Shown here in pieces: positions 7,188 through 15,518 of a stretch of DNA of 34,172 nucleotides; the stretch's first letter is position 1, and every line of letters begins with the position of its first letter. The notes below the pieces were generated by a model that saw nothing but the letters and a program-made list of their open reading frames with translations, did not search any database and was not told the DNA's origin. The stretch is taken from contig JAKONH010000405.1 in the NCBI GenBank assembly GCA_022702045.1, positions 1 to 34,172 of the forward strand. Reading direction: 5' to 3'. Position numbers and translations under genes: made by a program. This DNA comes from Spirosomataceae bacterium (GTDB lineage: Bacteria; Bacteroidota; Bacteroidia; Cytophagales; Spirosomataceae).

Positions 7188-9632
7188 ATGCTATGCAACT
7201 ACATCAAAATCGCCTGGCGCAATCTGGTTCGCCATCGCCATTTTACCCTAATCAACGTACTGGGACTGAGTGTAGGCGTAGCCGCTGCACTGCTGCTGTT
7301 CATGGCTGTGCGCTATGAATTTAGCTTCGATACGTTTCACCCTAATGGCGACCGCATCTACCGCATCGCCCGGAAGCAGGTCTACAGCAACGGTAACGAA
7401 TCGTTTACCGCTGGCTCGCCCCTTCCGGTAGCAGTTGCGCTGAAAACGGACGTTCCTCAATTCGAGACCGTCGTTCCTGTTTATGCCACGCTCCGTCCGC
7501 AGGTAACGGTGCTGGGTCGAACGCCAGCCATGCGAACCAATGCGACTAAGTTTCTGGAAGAGCGCGAGGGGTTTCTGGCCGGGCCGGAGTTCTTTCAACT
7601 ATTCCACTTCCCCTGGCGCTTCGGAACGCCCGCGTCACTGGCCCGCCCCAACGTGGTCGCCCTTACCGAACGCTATGCCCGCAAATATTTCGGCAGCACA
7701 AAACAGGCAATGGGACAGTACCTGCGCATCAATAATCGATTCACGATGCAGGTGGTGGGCGTGCTGGCCGACCAACCCAAAAACACCAACTTCCCGCTGA
7801 ACCTGGTCATTTCGTACGAGACCAAGCGCCGGGATTTTACGGGTGCGTTTGGCGTGACGGCCTTCACTGACTGGGGGGCTTCCAGCAGTAACGACCAGAT
7901 TTTTGTGCGGCTCCCCCCCAACCTCTCTACGACACAGGCAGACGCGTTGCTGGCTAACTTCTCCCGTCGACATTACGACAGGCTCAACAGCAGCGATCGG
8001 AAGACGCATTTCCTCAACGCACTGGCCGACATGCATCACGACGTGCGCTTCGACGGATTTGCCCCTAACATTATATCGGTACCTCGGCAACGGCTGTGGA
8101 ATATGGTCGCTGTCGGGGCGCTGATTCTGCTGATGGCCTGTATCAATTTCGTCAACATTTCGTCGGCACTGGCCACGAAACGGGCCAAGGAGGTTAGCGT
8201 ACGGAAAGTGCTGGGTAGTCAGAAAAGTCAATTGGTAGCACAGTTTCTGGTCGAAACGGTATTGATGGTTGTGACGGCTATCGGTCTTGGTGCGTGGCTG
8301 GCCTACATGGCGCTGCCCCTGCTGGGGCCGTTGTTCGGTCTGCCTACCGATCCCGCCCTGTATTTCGGTCCCGATCTGGTGCTGGGTTTGCTACTATTGC
8401 TGGTACTGCTGACGGGTTTGGCGGGCCTGTATCCGGCCCTGGCGCTGTCGTCGTTTTCGCCGTTGGTGGCTTTCCGCAGCCGTATCGCATCCGGGTGGGG
8501 ACGTGGTTTGTCGCTGCGGCAGGGACTGATTGTGGTGCAGTTCACCGCTGCGCTTGTCCTGCTCATCGGCACGGTTATCAACCTGCAACAGCTGGATTTC
8601 CTGAACCGCATGGACCTTGGCTTTGCCAAAGACGGCATTTTCTATTTTAAGATGGATCGGGAATATGGCAGCCGCAACACAACCCTGCGCAACGAACTCC
8701 TACGCATTCCGGGGGTGAGCAGCGTTACGTTCTTCTCCGATTTACCGTCATCTGACGTCAAGTTTCAGAGCAGCTTCGCTTTCACCGACATGGCCAAGGA
8801 CGAAGAATTTCCCGTCTCGCTAAAAATGGTTGATGGCGACTATGTCAAGACCTACGGCATTCAGCTGGTGGCGGGGGCTTCCTACGCCACCAACGACACG
8901 ATTACGCAGTTTCTGGTTAATGAAACGCTGCTTAAAAAGCTGAACATCCGCAACCCAGCTTCCGTCATCGGACGCAGGCTACGGCTAGGCACTGAGCCCC
9001 CGGCGGAGATTGTGGGCGTCGTGAACGATTTTCAGACCAATTCCGCCCGCGATGGTGGTGTGCAGCCACTGGTGATGCTGTCGGACAAAAGTTTTTTCTA
9101 CGGGGGAAGCGTCAGCCTTCATTCGCCTAACCTGGTTCGGACCGTCGAACAAATCAAAGCCACGTATGCCCGCACCTTTCCCGAAGTAGCCTTTTGGGGG
9201 AAGTTTTACGACGACGAACTGAACACTTATTACGCAGCTGAACAGCAGATGGGCTTACTCTACCGCGTCTTTGCCGCACTCACCCTATTCATCGCCTGTC
9301 TGGGTCTGTTTGGCATAGCCACCTTCACGGCCGAACAACGCACCAAAGAGATTGGGGTCCGCAAAGTACTGGGCGCCAGCGTAGTGAGCATCGTTGCCCT
9401 GCTCTCCCGCGACTTCCTTAAACTGGTCATGATCGCTATCGCTCTGGCCTCACCCATCGCCTACTACACCATGTACCACTGGCTGCAGGACTTCGCCTAC
9501 AAGATCACGATTGAGTGGTGGGTCTTTGCACTAGCGGGGCTGTTGGCCGTCGGCGTTGCCTTACTAACAGTCAGTTTCCAGAGCATTCGGGCCGCGTTGG
9601 TCAACCCCGTCAAATCGCTACGTTCGGAGTAG
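7188..9632 (+). CDS. ABC transporter permease, FtsX/MacB type (copy 4)
   Basis: 814 residues, starting MLCNYIKIAWRNLVRHRHFT. The first FtsX domain holds LMACINFVNISSALATKRAK and a variant coupling sequence KEVSVRKVLGS (334-344), with Ser in place of the usual Gly. The second half has LFIACLGLFGIATFTAEQ and the standard KEIGVRKVLGAS from 720, ending NPVKSLRSE. Last gene of the 2340-9632 operon. The 134 bp after its stop carries a repeat shared with 15386-15413 and a weak hairpin with a short T-run. The frame of the downstream kinase is open back to 9515, inside this gene, but that extension is not used. Confidence 0.95.
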   Translation: MLCNYIKIAWRNLVRHRHFTLINVLGLSVGVAAALLLFMAVRYEFSFDTFHPNGDRIYRIARKQVYSNGNESFTAGSPLPVAVALKTDVPQFETVVPVYATLRPQVTVLGRTPAMRTNATKFLEEREGFLAGPEFFQLFHFPWRFGTPASLARPNVVALTERYARKYFGSTKQAMGQYLRINNRFTMQVVGVLADQPKNTNFPLNLVISYETKRRDFTGAFGVTAFTDWGASSSNDQIFVRLPPNLSTTQADALLANFSRRHYDRLNSSDRKTHFLNALADMHHDVRFDGFAPNIISVPRQRLWNMVAVGALILLMACINFVNISSALATKRAKEVSVRKVLGSQKSQLVAQFLVETVLMVVTAIGLGAWLAYMALPLLGPLFGLPTDPALYFGPDLVLGLLLLLVLLTGLAGLYPALALSSFSPLVAFRSRIASGWGRGLSLRQGLIVVQFTAALVLLIGTVINLQQLDFLNRMDLGFAKDGIFYFKMDREYGSRNTTLRNELLRIPGVSSVTFFSDLPSSDVKFQSSFAFTDMAKDEEFPVSLKMVDGDYVKTYGIQLVAGASYATNDTITQFLVNETLLKKLNIRNPASVIGRRLRLGTEPPAEIVGVVNDFQTNSARDGGVQPLVMLSDKSFFYGGSVSLHSPNLVRTVEQIKATYARTFPEVAFWGKFYDDELNTYYAAEQQMGLLYRVFAALTLFIACLGLFGIATFTAEQRTKEIGVRKVLGASVVSIVALLSRDFLKLVMIAIALASPIAYYTMYHWLQDFAYKITIEWWVFALAGLLAVGVALLTVSFQSIRAALVNPVKSLRSE

Positions 9633-9638
9633 AGCTGC

Positions 9639-9666
9639 AACCCTTTGCGGCTCAGCACCCGGATGG
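9639..9666 (+). repeat. Intergenic repeat, copy A (28 bp)
   Basis: These 28 bases, beginning AACCCTTTGCGGCTCAGCAC, are identical to 15386-15413. Both copies begin shortly after a permease stop codon (7 and 22 bp). The core resembles the shorter elements at 15472, 17945 and 23318. Confidence 0.75.
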
Positions 9667-9694
9667 ATCAGCACCCGGATTCGTCCCATTTTTC

Positions 9695-9714
9695 GGTTGG
9701 TTCAACCCATTTTT
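9695..9714 (+). terminator. Weak hairpin with T-run
   Basis: GGTTG (9695-9699) pairs with CAACC (9703-9707) over a 3-base loop, followed by C-A and five T residues. It is a possible end of the 2340-9632 operon, but the stem has only 5 bp. Confidence 0.3.
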
Positions 9715-9766
9715 CCCATGCACGTTTTGGCGCGCCCTAGCTTTGATCAAAAATCGAGCAATAGCT

Positions 9767-11320
9767 ATGTGGGAGCAGTCACGCACACGATATGTAGAAC
9801 CGTTATTTCTGATCGGCCTGGCGACGGTTTACGTCATCCGTCGACTGACAGCCGAGATTACTGAGTTCGACGGCATAATTGGCCTTTCTGCCAGTGGCGA
9901 TGGTATTCCGGCTGATATATACTGGCCAGAACTGGACAACTACGATTATATCCTAAACAACAATGTGCCACTTATTGCGGGCGTCAGCCTGTTTCTGGGA
10001 GCCTGTGCTGTATTCCGTTACCTCGCGTATCCCCGTCTGTCGGAGCGAACTGCTACTAGAGCGGGTTGGCTGTATGTCGGCCTAACGGTCATGCTGCTGC
10101 TGGCAAGCGCTTTCGTCTACCACTACCTGAAGTTATACGTACGCCATAAGCGTTTCGAATCAGGCGACATTTTCGGCCTCGAGGTTTATTCGCTTTACCG
10201 CAGACGAACTGTTCTGGCCGATGCCATCGGGCTGGGGATTCTGCTGGCCACCTATGAAATTATCCGGAGTTACTACGTCTATTTCTCCAACAAAACCAGT
10301 CAGGCACTGCCAGCCCATTTCCGAGTAGTCAGCTACTTATTACTCAGCGGAATTATGGTGCTGCTGGTTCGGTTTGCGTTTCTTGGTCGCTTACCGCCTA
10401 CGCTCTGGCAGGGCTCATTCCGCGATGTTCTACTGTATTTAGGATTAGGTGTTCAACTGCTTTTTTTTCAGTCGATTATCTACAGACACATACTTAGTAA
10501 GTCAGCCAGTCTTAACGAGATTTCGCCCTTTACAGTAGGCATCTTTGTGCTGGCAGTTCTTGTCGTGACGACCGTCATTTGGGAAGCAGGTACCCAGTTT
10601 TATTACCATTCCCTCGATCCGATTATTACATACAGTGCCATCATCGTGATCAGTTCGGTAGCGATTGCTTACGGACGTCGGGTGCTGAATCGCGAGCAAG
10701 CAGTGCTCCAAACGCAGGTGTCGGCCAAGTCGGCGGAGCTGTCTAGCCTGCGGGCGCAGATCAACCCACACTTTCTGTTCAATGCGCTGAATAGCCTATA
10801 CGCTACAGCACTCAAAGAAAACAGCGAAAAGACCGCCGATGGCATTCAGAAGCTGGGCGACATGATGCGGTTTATGCTGCAGGAAAATAACCGTGACCGC
10901 ATTCCGCTCGACAAGGAGATCGAATACCTGCACAACTACATCGACATCCAGCGAATGCGTGTCGATGAAACACACCCCATCGATATTCGGGTAACGATTC
11001 AGCAGCCCAACCGCGAGATCTACCTTGCCCCCATGCTGCTGACGCCCTTCGTGGAAAACGCATTTAAGCATGGCATCAGCCTGCGAAGTCCGTCCTGGAT
11101 TTTCATTACGCTCACACTGGACGCAACGACACTGTATTTCAAAGTGCACAATTCGCGCCACCCACGGCCGGCCGAATCAACCGATCCCGAACGAGCCCAA
11201 TCGGGCGTCGGGCTGGACAATGTTCGGAAGCGCCTGCAACTAATTTATCCGGGTCGACACACGCTCGACATTCAGCAGTCTGAACAGGACTATTTTGTTT
11301 CGCTGACGCTGGTATACTGA
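9767..11320 (+). CDS. Sensor histidine kinase, LytS/YpdA family
   Basis: 517 residues from the ATG at 9767. Seven or eight hydrophobic segments (about 12-26, 68-87, 101-120, 149-165, 187-207, 219-238, 255-273, 286-303) form a membrane sensor domain of no recognised type. A short coiled segment (305-328) leads into the His_kinase domain: LRAQINPHFLFNALNSLY with phosphoacceptor His335, then the N box PFVENAFKHG (427-436) and glycine box SGVGLDNVRKRL (479-490) of the ATP-binding domain. In this family the partner is a LytTR response regulator, and one lies 768 bp downstream, beyond two small genes. The frame extends upstream to 9515, but that part overlaps the permease and repeat DNA and lacks a membrane start, so 9767 is preferred. 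Confidence 0.92.
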   Translation: MWEQSRTRYVEPLFLIGLATVYVIRRLTAEITEFDGIIGLSASGDGIPADIYWPELDNYDYILNNNVPLIAGVSLFLGACAVFRYLAYPRLSERTATRAGWLYVGLTVMLLLASAFVYHYLKLYVRHKRFESGDIFGLEVYSLYRRRTVLADAIGLGILLATYEIIRSYYVYFSNKTSQALPAHFRVVSYLLLSGIMVLLVRFAFLGRLPPTLWQGSFRDVLLYLGLGVQLLFFQSIIYRHILSKSASLNEISPFTVGIFVLAVLVVTTVIWEAGTQFYYHSLDPIITYSAIIVISSVAIAYGRRVLNREQAVLQTQVSAKSAELSSLRAQINPHFLFNALNSLYATALKENSEKTADGIQKLGDMMRFMLQENNRDRIPLDKEIEYLHNYIDIQRMRVDETHPIDIRVTIQQPNREIYLAPMLLTPFVENAFKHGISLRSPSWIFITLTLDATTLYFKVHNSRHPRPAESTDPERAQSGVGLDNVRKRLQLIYPGRHTLDIQQSEQDYFVSLTLVY

Positions 11321-11323
11321 TAA

Positions 11324-11345
11324 GACGGCGCAACAAACCGGCGTC
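11324..11345. terminator. Possible terminator between convergent genes
   Basis: GACGGCG (11324-11330) and CGGCGTC (11339-11345) pair with one G-G mismatch around an 8-base loop. It lies in the 37-bp gap between the kinase stop and the stop of the opposing ExbD-like gene. There is no clear T-run. Confidence 0.3.
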
Positions 11346-11357
11346 GCTCAGATCATA

Positions 11358-11777
11358 CTAAAACACCAGCATATACGTAATCCGTCTGTTTCGTTGTAAG
11401 GCATCAACCACAGTCACGAGGTTTTTGATGCGGCTTTGTGCCGTTGGCTGAATGATCAGAACGGGATTTACGGACAACGCGACACGACGCAGTATGGCTC
11501 GTAGTTCGGGCATAGCACAGTGTGTCTCAACATAATCACCGTCACCACCAGCCCGGAACTGCCAGAACCCGATTCGGTCACTGTCCAGCAGTACCAGGCT
11601 AGCCGTGACAGGCTGACGATAATCCACTTTTCCCCTGGTTTGCGCGTACACAGAGATGATCTTATCCCGCTGTAGCTGCTTCATCCAGACGAAAAACGTA
11701 ATCAATACCAAGGCAACGCAGACAAATGGTGTCATATCTATCTGAGGAAGTTTGTATCGCTGACGGGTCGCTCTCAT
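11358..11777 (-). CDS. ExbD/TolR-like membrane protein lacking the membrane Asp
   Basis: 139 residues. The N-terminus has the ExbD/TolR pattern: a short basic cytoplasmic stretch, IDMTPFVCVALVLITFFVWM as the single membrane helix (about 15-32), and a periplasmic domain to residue 139. The periplasmic part ends like family members: PVLIIQPTAQSRIKNLVTVV, then DALQRNRRITYMLVF. In ExbD and TolR an essential Asp sits in this helix (TPFIDV in E. coli ExbD); here the aligned residue is Cys20, encoded TGC. That Asp is needed for proton-driven work with ExbB/TolQ, so this copy may not energise transport. No ExbB or TonB gene is in the window. It is transcribed against its neighbours, inside the two-component block. 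Confidence 0.7.
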   Translation of the reverse strand: MRATRQRYKLPQIDMTPFVCVALVLITFFVWMKQLQRDKIISVYAQTRGKVDYRQPVTASLVLLDSDRIGFWQFRAGGDGDYVETHCAMPELRAILRRVALSVNPVLIIQPTAQSRIKNLVTVVDALQRNRRITYMLVF

Positions 11778-11782
11778 CGGAA

Positions 11783-11808
11783 GATCATCGGTTTACAGAG
11801 AGATGATC
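11783..11808. promoter_or_regulatory. Inverted repeat between divergent genes
   Basis: GATCATC (11783-11789) and GATGATC (11802-11808) are perfect 7-bp arms around 12 bases. They lie 6 bp before the start of the ExbD-like gene and 44 bp before the opposite gene. It could be an operator or a leader stem-loop. Confidence 0.35.
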
Positions 11809-11851
11809 CCAACACCTGAAATTCATAAAGTCCACTTAACTTATCTTGCCC

Positions 11852-12076
11852 ATGAAACGCTTTTATCTTCCTCTGCTACTACTCTGGCTGATTCCAGTTG
11901 TGGTTGCTCAACTGCTGATAGGCTTCGTGTCATCCAGTCCAGCATCGACCGGCAGTACGCAGCCACGGCTACGTTTTTTATTACAGGCGAATGAGGCATC
12001 CTGTACCGTTGAGATTGCCGCCGACGGCACCGTTTCCGGCCTATTGACGTTGGGTGAAGATCATTGGACGAAGTAA
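11852..12076 (+). CDS. Short exported protein of unknown function
   Basis: 74 residues from the ATG at 11852; an in-frame TTG at 11846 is a poorer start. MKRFYLPLLLLWLIPVVVAQ is a good signal peptide with likely cleavage after VVA. The remaining 50 or so residues (QLLIGFVSSSP through EDHWTK) contain one Cys and show no motif I know. It ends 12 bp before the LytTR regulator, the same spacing seen between the permeases of the 2340 operon, so the two are probably co-transcribed. A role as accessory to the signalling block is possible but unsupported beyond position. It might be a truncated relic of a longer exported protein. Confidence 0.6.
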   Translation: MKRFYLPLLLLWLIPVVVAQLLIGFVSSSPASTGSTQPRLRFLLQANEASCTVEIAADGTVSGLLTLGEDHWTK

Positions 12077-12088
12077 CCCCAACTGCGC

Positions 12089-12781
12089 ATGGCCCTGACT
12101 GCTATTGCTATCGATGATGAACCGCAGGCACTGGACGTAATCCGGCTGCACGCTGCCAAGGTTTCGTTCCTGCAACTGGACGCTACATTCACCGATGCCT
12201 TTGAGGCCATTGCCTACCTGCAGACGCACCGTGTCGACCTGGTGTTTCTGGACATCAAGATGCCCGACATTTCGGGGGTCGATGTGGTGAAGTGCCTGCC
12301 CCGAAATCCGATGGTGATTTTCACGACGGCCTATTCCGATTATGCCGTACAGGGTTTCGAACTCGATGTGATCGACTACCTGCTAAAGCCGTTTTCACTG
12401 GCGCGCTTTCTCAAAGCCTGCACGAAGGCACTCGATAGTCAGTCAGCACGTACCGACGAAGAGCCGTTTATTTTCGTCAAGACGGGTTATGAAGAAGAGA
12501 AGGTCCGGGTCGATGATATTCTGTACCTCGAAGCCGATGGCAACTACCTGTCATTTGTGTTGCCAACCCGACGGCTTCTCAGTCGGCAAACCCTGGTCGA
12601 TGCCCTGCAGCTACTCCCGCCCGGCCTGTTCGTGCGGGTGCATCGATCGTACGCCATTGCCGTTCGGAAAATCGACCGGATCGCGCGGCAGGAGATTCGT
12701 ATCGCCGGCTTTACAATTCCCATCGGTGCTTCGTATGAACACACGCTGACCGACATCCGCACCGCGCTCAACCTGCGCTGA
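12089..12781 (+). CDS. LytTR-family response regulator
   Basis: 230 residues. The receiver domain (about 3-115) has the acidic pocket Asp9/Asp10, phosphoacceptor Asp55 in LVFLDIKMPDISG, Thr80 in FTTAYSDYA and Lys100 in YLLKPF. The LytTR DNA-binding domain occupies about 127-230, with VDDILYLEADGNYLSF and FVRVHRSYAIAVRKI. In this family, phosphorylation by a LytS/YpdA-type kinase promotes dimer binding to direct repeats in promoter DNA. The likely partner is the kinase at 9767. The gene is 202 bp before the permease block at 12983 and could regulate it, although the palindromes found there do not look like LytTR sites. Confidence 0.95.
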   Translation: MALTAIAIDDEPQALDVIRLHAAKVSFLQLDATFTDAFEAIAYLQTHRVDLVFLDIKMPDISGVDVVKCLPRNPMVIFTTAYSDYAVQGFELDVIDYLLKPFSLARFLKACTKALDSQSARTDEEPFIFVKTGYEEEKVRVDDILYLEADGNYLSFVLPTRRLLSRQTLVDALQLLPPGLFVRVHRSYAIAVRKIDRIARQEIRIAGFTIPIGASYEHTLTDIRTALNLR

Positions 12782-12831
12782 CACAGCAGAATCGCCAACC
12801 GGTCAGTCTGTTTTTTTCGAGCAATAAACCT

Positions 12832-12868
12832 TGTCCACAAGTGAACACGCCCCGTCCGTTTACGGACA
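12832..12868. promoter_or_regulatory. Tandem palindromic operator/enhancer (site set 2)
   Basis: The proximal site (12853-12868) is CGTCCGTTTACGGACA, with perfect GTCCGT/ACGGAC arms around TT. The distal site (12832-12847) is TGTCCACAAGTGAACA, one mismatch from a 7-bp-arm palindrome. Centres are 21 bp apart, exactly as at 2202-2238. The pair lies 115-151 bp before the ATG at 12983. Confidence 0.7.
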
Positions 12869-12920
12869 AAGACCGCACTTACGCCTACACAAACAGCTAT
12901 TTATCAGTCAGTTAATTAGT

Positions 12921-12935
12921 TGGTACAACTTTGGA
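12921..12935 (+). promoter_or_regulatory. Candidate -24/-12-like promoter
   Basis: TGGTACAACTTTGGA has GG at -24 but is one base short of ideal sigma-54 spacing and lacks the -12 C. Its GG is centred 62 bp from the proximal palindrome centre, as in set 1. CAACTTTG (12926-12933) is an alternative near-match to the primary -7 box TAnnTTTG. Confidence 0.35.
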
Positions 12936-12982
12936 CCAGTGCAACGCTGGTTGCTTTGTTGCGCCCACTAACCTGACCGATC

Positions 12983-15364
12983 ATGCTGCGTAACCACGTA
13001 AAAATCGCACTTCGGACCTTTTGGAAAAACAAGCTGTTCAGCGGGCTCAACATAATCGGGCTGGGCGTCGGCATGGCGGCCGTCTGGCTCATGGTTTTGT
13101 ACGTGGTCGAGGAACGCAGTTATGATCGCTTCCACACCAATGCCGACAGGATTGTCCGGGTTGTTCAGCACATGCAGTGGCCGGGCGGAGACCTTCACAT
13201 GGCAGCTACGTCGGCCCCCTTTGCGGAAGCCCTGCAACGTGATTACCCAGACGTGGAAAAGACGGTCCGGTTCAACGCGGAAGGCGGTGGGCTGATTACG
13301 TATGGCGACAAAAAAGTAGACGTTCCTGCCATCTTCTTCGCCGACTCGACGGTATTCGATGTGTTTACGTTTCCCTTTCTGTACGGCGACCCGCATACGG
13401 CTCTTCGTAGTCCGCAGCGTATCGTGCTGACGAAGCGTACTGCCGAAACGCTGTTTGGCACTGCCGGCAACGCAGTCGGCAAGGTCATCGAGTTCAGCAA
13501 TCATTTTCCGAATACGGTGACGGGCGTTATCGAAGATGTACCAACGAACTCGCATTTACAGTTCAGCGCCTTACGCTCCCTCCCCGACAACTACACGAGT
13601 GGCTGGCAACAGTCCGAACTGTACACGTATCTGTTGCTGGCAAAGGGTAGCGAGCCCGAAACATTATCGGAAAAGCTAACCGGTTTCTTTCCGAAATACC
13701 TGAGAAAGGAACTGGGAAACGTGACGTATCGGCTGGAGCTACAACCCCTGACGTCGATTCACCTGCACTCGCACCTCGACTATGAAATCGGTCCGAATGG
13801 CAACGCTCGCACGGTCACTATTTTTGCCGCCGTAGCCGCGCTGATCTTACTGATTGCCGGTATCAACTACGTAAACCTGAACACGGTTCGCGCCCTCAAA
13901 CGGACACGCGAGGTCGGGGTTCGGAAAGCGGTCGGTTCCTACCGCCAGCAACTGATCGGGCAATTCCTAACCGAATCGCTGCTTATGACATTCCTGGCGG
14001 GACTGGTCAGTACCGGGCTGGTCGTAATGGCGTTGCCCTATTTCAATCAGCTCGCCGATAAAGCCTTGTCGCTGGGCAGTTGGTCCAGTACATTGCTGAC
14101 GGTTGCGCTGTTCTCGGTACTGATCGGTACACTGAGTGGTTTGTACCCCGCCCTGCGTATGTCTGGTTTTCGACCGGTATCAGCCCTGCGTGGTCAACAG
14201 AACACCCGGCAAAACCCAGTCAGGCTCCGGCAGGCGCTGGTTGTCTTTCAGTTCGTTGCTACGGTAGCACTGATTGCCTGCTCGGGCGTTGTATATCGGC
14301 AGATGCAGTTTGTCGGCCAGGCGGATTTAGGGTTCAACAAAGAACAGGTACTTACATTTCACATTGACGACGAAGCTGTCCGGCAGCGTGTCGACGCACT
14401 CAAGGAAGCCCTGGTCCGCAACCCGCTAATCGAAGGCGCGGCTGCCGCCAGCAATCCGATTGGCAACAACAACATCGGCGGCACAAGTATGTTTTTCGAG
14501 CAACAGGGGGCGTTCAGTCCCAATCCGCAGCTGGTTCAACGATTCCTCGTCGACCCGGATTACCTGACTACGCTGGAGATCGGTCTGGAAAGCGGCCGTA
14601 ACTTTTCCGCATCCTTTAAAAGCGACGTATCGAACGCTGTATTGATCAACCAAACCCTGGCCCGGCAGCTTGGCCCGCAGCCAGTTGGCAAGCGGGTCCG
14701 CTACGTTATCGATCAGGCCAACCACACTGCCGAAGCCCGTATCATTGGCGTTGTCAAGGATTTTCACACCTATTCGCTTCAACACAAAGTCGAGCCACTG
14801 GTGCTACAGATGCCTACAGCGCCTGACAAAGACAATCTGTACGTTCGGATTCGTGCGGGCAACGTACCGGCAGCACTGGCCTGTATCCAGGCGGTTTACC
14901 GGACGTTCTCTCCCACAGCTACGCCTGATTTTCACTTTCTGGACGAAAACTTCTCGAAGCAATACCAGGCCGAGCAGAAACAGGGCGATGTGCTGCTGAC
15001 GTTTACCATACTGGCTATCTTCATTGCCTGTCTGGGTCTGTTCGGGCTGGTCGCGTTCGCGGCCGAACAGCGGACCAAAGAAATTGGCGTTCGGAAAGTC
15101 CTTGGCGCATCCGTCGCCAGTATTGTCGCCCTGCTTTCCAAAGACTTCCTCAAGCTGGTGCTTATCGCCATGGTCATCGCGTCGCCCGTTGCCTGGTACG
15201 CCATGCATCAGTGGCTCCAGAATTTCGCCTATACGATCGAGCTAAGCTGGTGGCTATTCGCACTGGCGGGTCTGCTGACGACACTCATCGCCTTACTGAC
15301 AGTATGCCTTCAGAGCATCCGGGCAGCCCTGGTCAACCCCGTCAAGTCATTACGATCCGAGTAG
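12983..15364 (+). CDS. ABC transporter permease, FtsX/MacB type (copy 5)
   Basis: 793 residues, starting MLRNHVKIALRTFWKNKLFS, a somewhat divergent version of the family signature. Helix 1 lies at about 20-43. The first FtsX domain has LLIAGINYVNLNTVRALKRT and TREVGVRKAVGS (308-319), so it belongs to the NYVNL subgroup rather than the CINF subgroup of copies 2-4. The second half has CLGLFGLVAFAAEQRTKEIG and ends TVCLQSIRAALVNPVKSLRS plus E, with Cys replacing the usual Ser-Phe pair. First gene of the 12983-22797 block, with the tandem palindromes upstream. A 154-bp gap with two repeat elements separates it from the next permease. Its tail shares 32 identical bases (15137-15168) with copy 9 (28278-28309). 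Confidence 0.95.
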   Translation: MLRNHVKIALRTFWKNKLFSGLNIIGLGVGMAAVWLMVLYVVEERSYDRFHTNADRIVRVVQHMQWPGGDLHMAATSAPFAEALQRDYPDVEKTVRFNAEGGGLITYGDKKVDVPAIFFADSTVFDVFTFPFLYGDPHTALRSPQRIVLTKRTAETLFGTAGNAVGKVIEFSNHFPNTVTGVIEDVPTNSHLQFSALRSLPDNYTSGWQQSELYTYLLLAKGSEPETLSEKLTGFFPKYLRKELGNVTYRLELQPLTSIHLHSHLDYEIGPNGNARTVTIFAAVAALILLIAGINYVNLNTVRALKRTREVGVRKAVGSYRQQLIGQFLTESLLMTFLAGLVSTGLVVMALPYFNQLADKALSLGSWSSTLLTVALFSVLIGTLSGLYPALRMSGFRPVSALRGQQNTRQNPVRLRQALVVFQFVATVALIACSGVVYRQMQFVGQADLGFNKEQVLTFHIDDEAVRQRVDALKEALVRNPLIEGAAAASNPIGNNNIGGTSMFFEQQGAFSPNPQLVQRFLVDPDYLTTLEIGLESGRNFSASFKSDVSNAVLINQTLARQLGPQPVGKRVRYVIDQANHTAEARIIGVVKDFHTYSLQHKVEPLVLQMPTAPDKDNLYVRIRAGNVPAALACIQAVYRTFSPTATPDFHFLDENFSKQYQAEQKQGDVLLTFTILAIFIACLGLFGLVAFAAEQRTKEIGVRKVLGASVASIVALLSKDFLKLVLIAMVIASPVAWYAMHQWLQNFAYTIELSWWLFALAGLLTTLIALLTVCLQSIRAALVNPVKSLRSE

Positions 15365-15385
15365 AGCCCGGTCCGTCGGTACGGT

Positions 15386-15413
15386 AACCCTTTGCGGCTC
15401 AGCACCCGGATGG
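15386..15413 (+). repeat. Intergenic repeat, copy B (28 bp)
   Basis: Identical to 9639-9666. It begins 22 bp after the stop of the permease at 12983. The 154-bp gap also contains the shorter related element at 15472-15498. Confidence 0.75.
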
Positions 15414-15471
15414 CTCAAGACCGAATAGATTAAATCCGACTAATACGCACAGACTGCACAATCCTCTTAAC

Positions 15472-15498
15472 ATAAGCCGCCAGATGTTGCGGCTCTAC
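15472..15498 (+). repeat. Short intergenic element, copy C (27 bp)
   Basis: Starts ATAAGCCGC and ends CGGCTCTAC, so GCCGC and GCGGC can form a small stem. The outer parts match 17945-17971 exactly and the inner AGATGTTGCGGCTCTAC (15482-15498) matches 23318-23334 exactly. It lies 20 bp before a permease start. Confidence 0.65.
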
Positions 15499-15518
15499 CT
15501 AACCAACCTACCACTACC

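Noticed and set aside
7635-8231. Minus-strand open frame of 198 codons inside the 7188 permease, and a similar one at 12968-13555
   Set aside because: Both lie opposite conserved permease sequence and show low-complexity His/Arg/Gln-rich translations typical of antisense frames.
9515-9766. Upstream extension of the histidine kinase frame
   Set aside because: It overlaps the 3' end of the permease and an intergenic repeat; the translation is not family-like, and ATG 9767 gives a proper membrane start.
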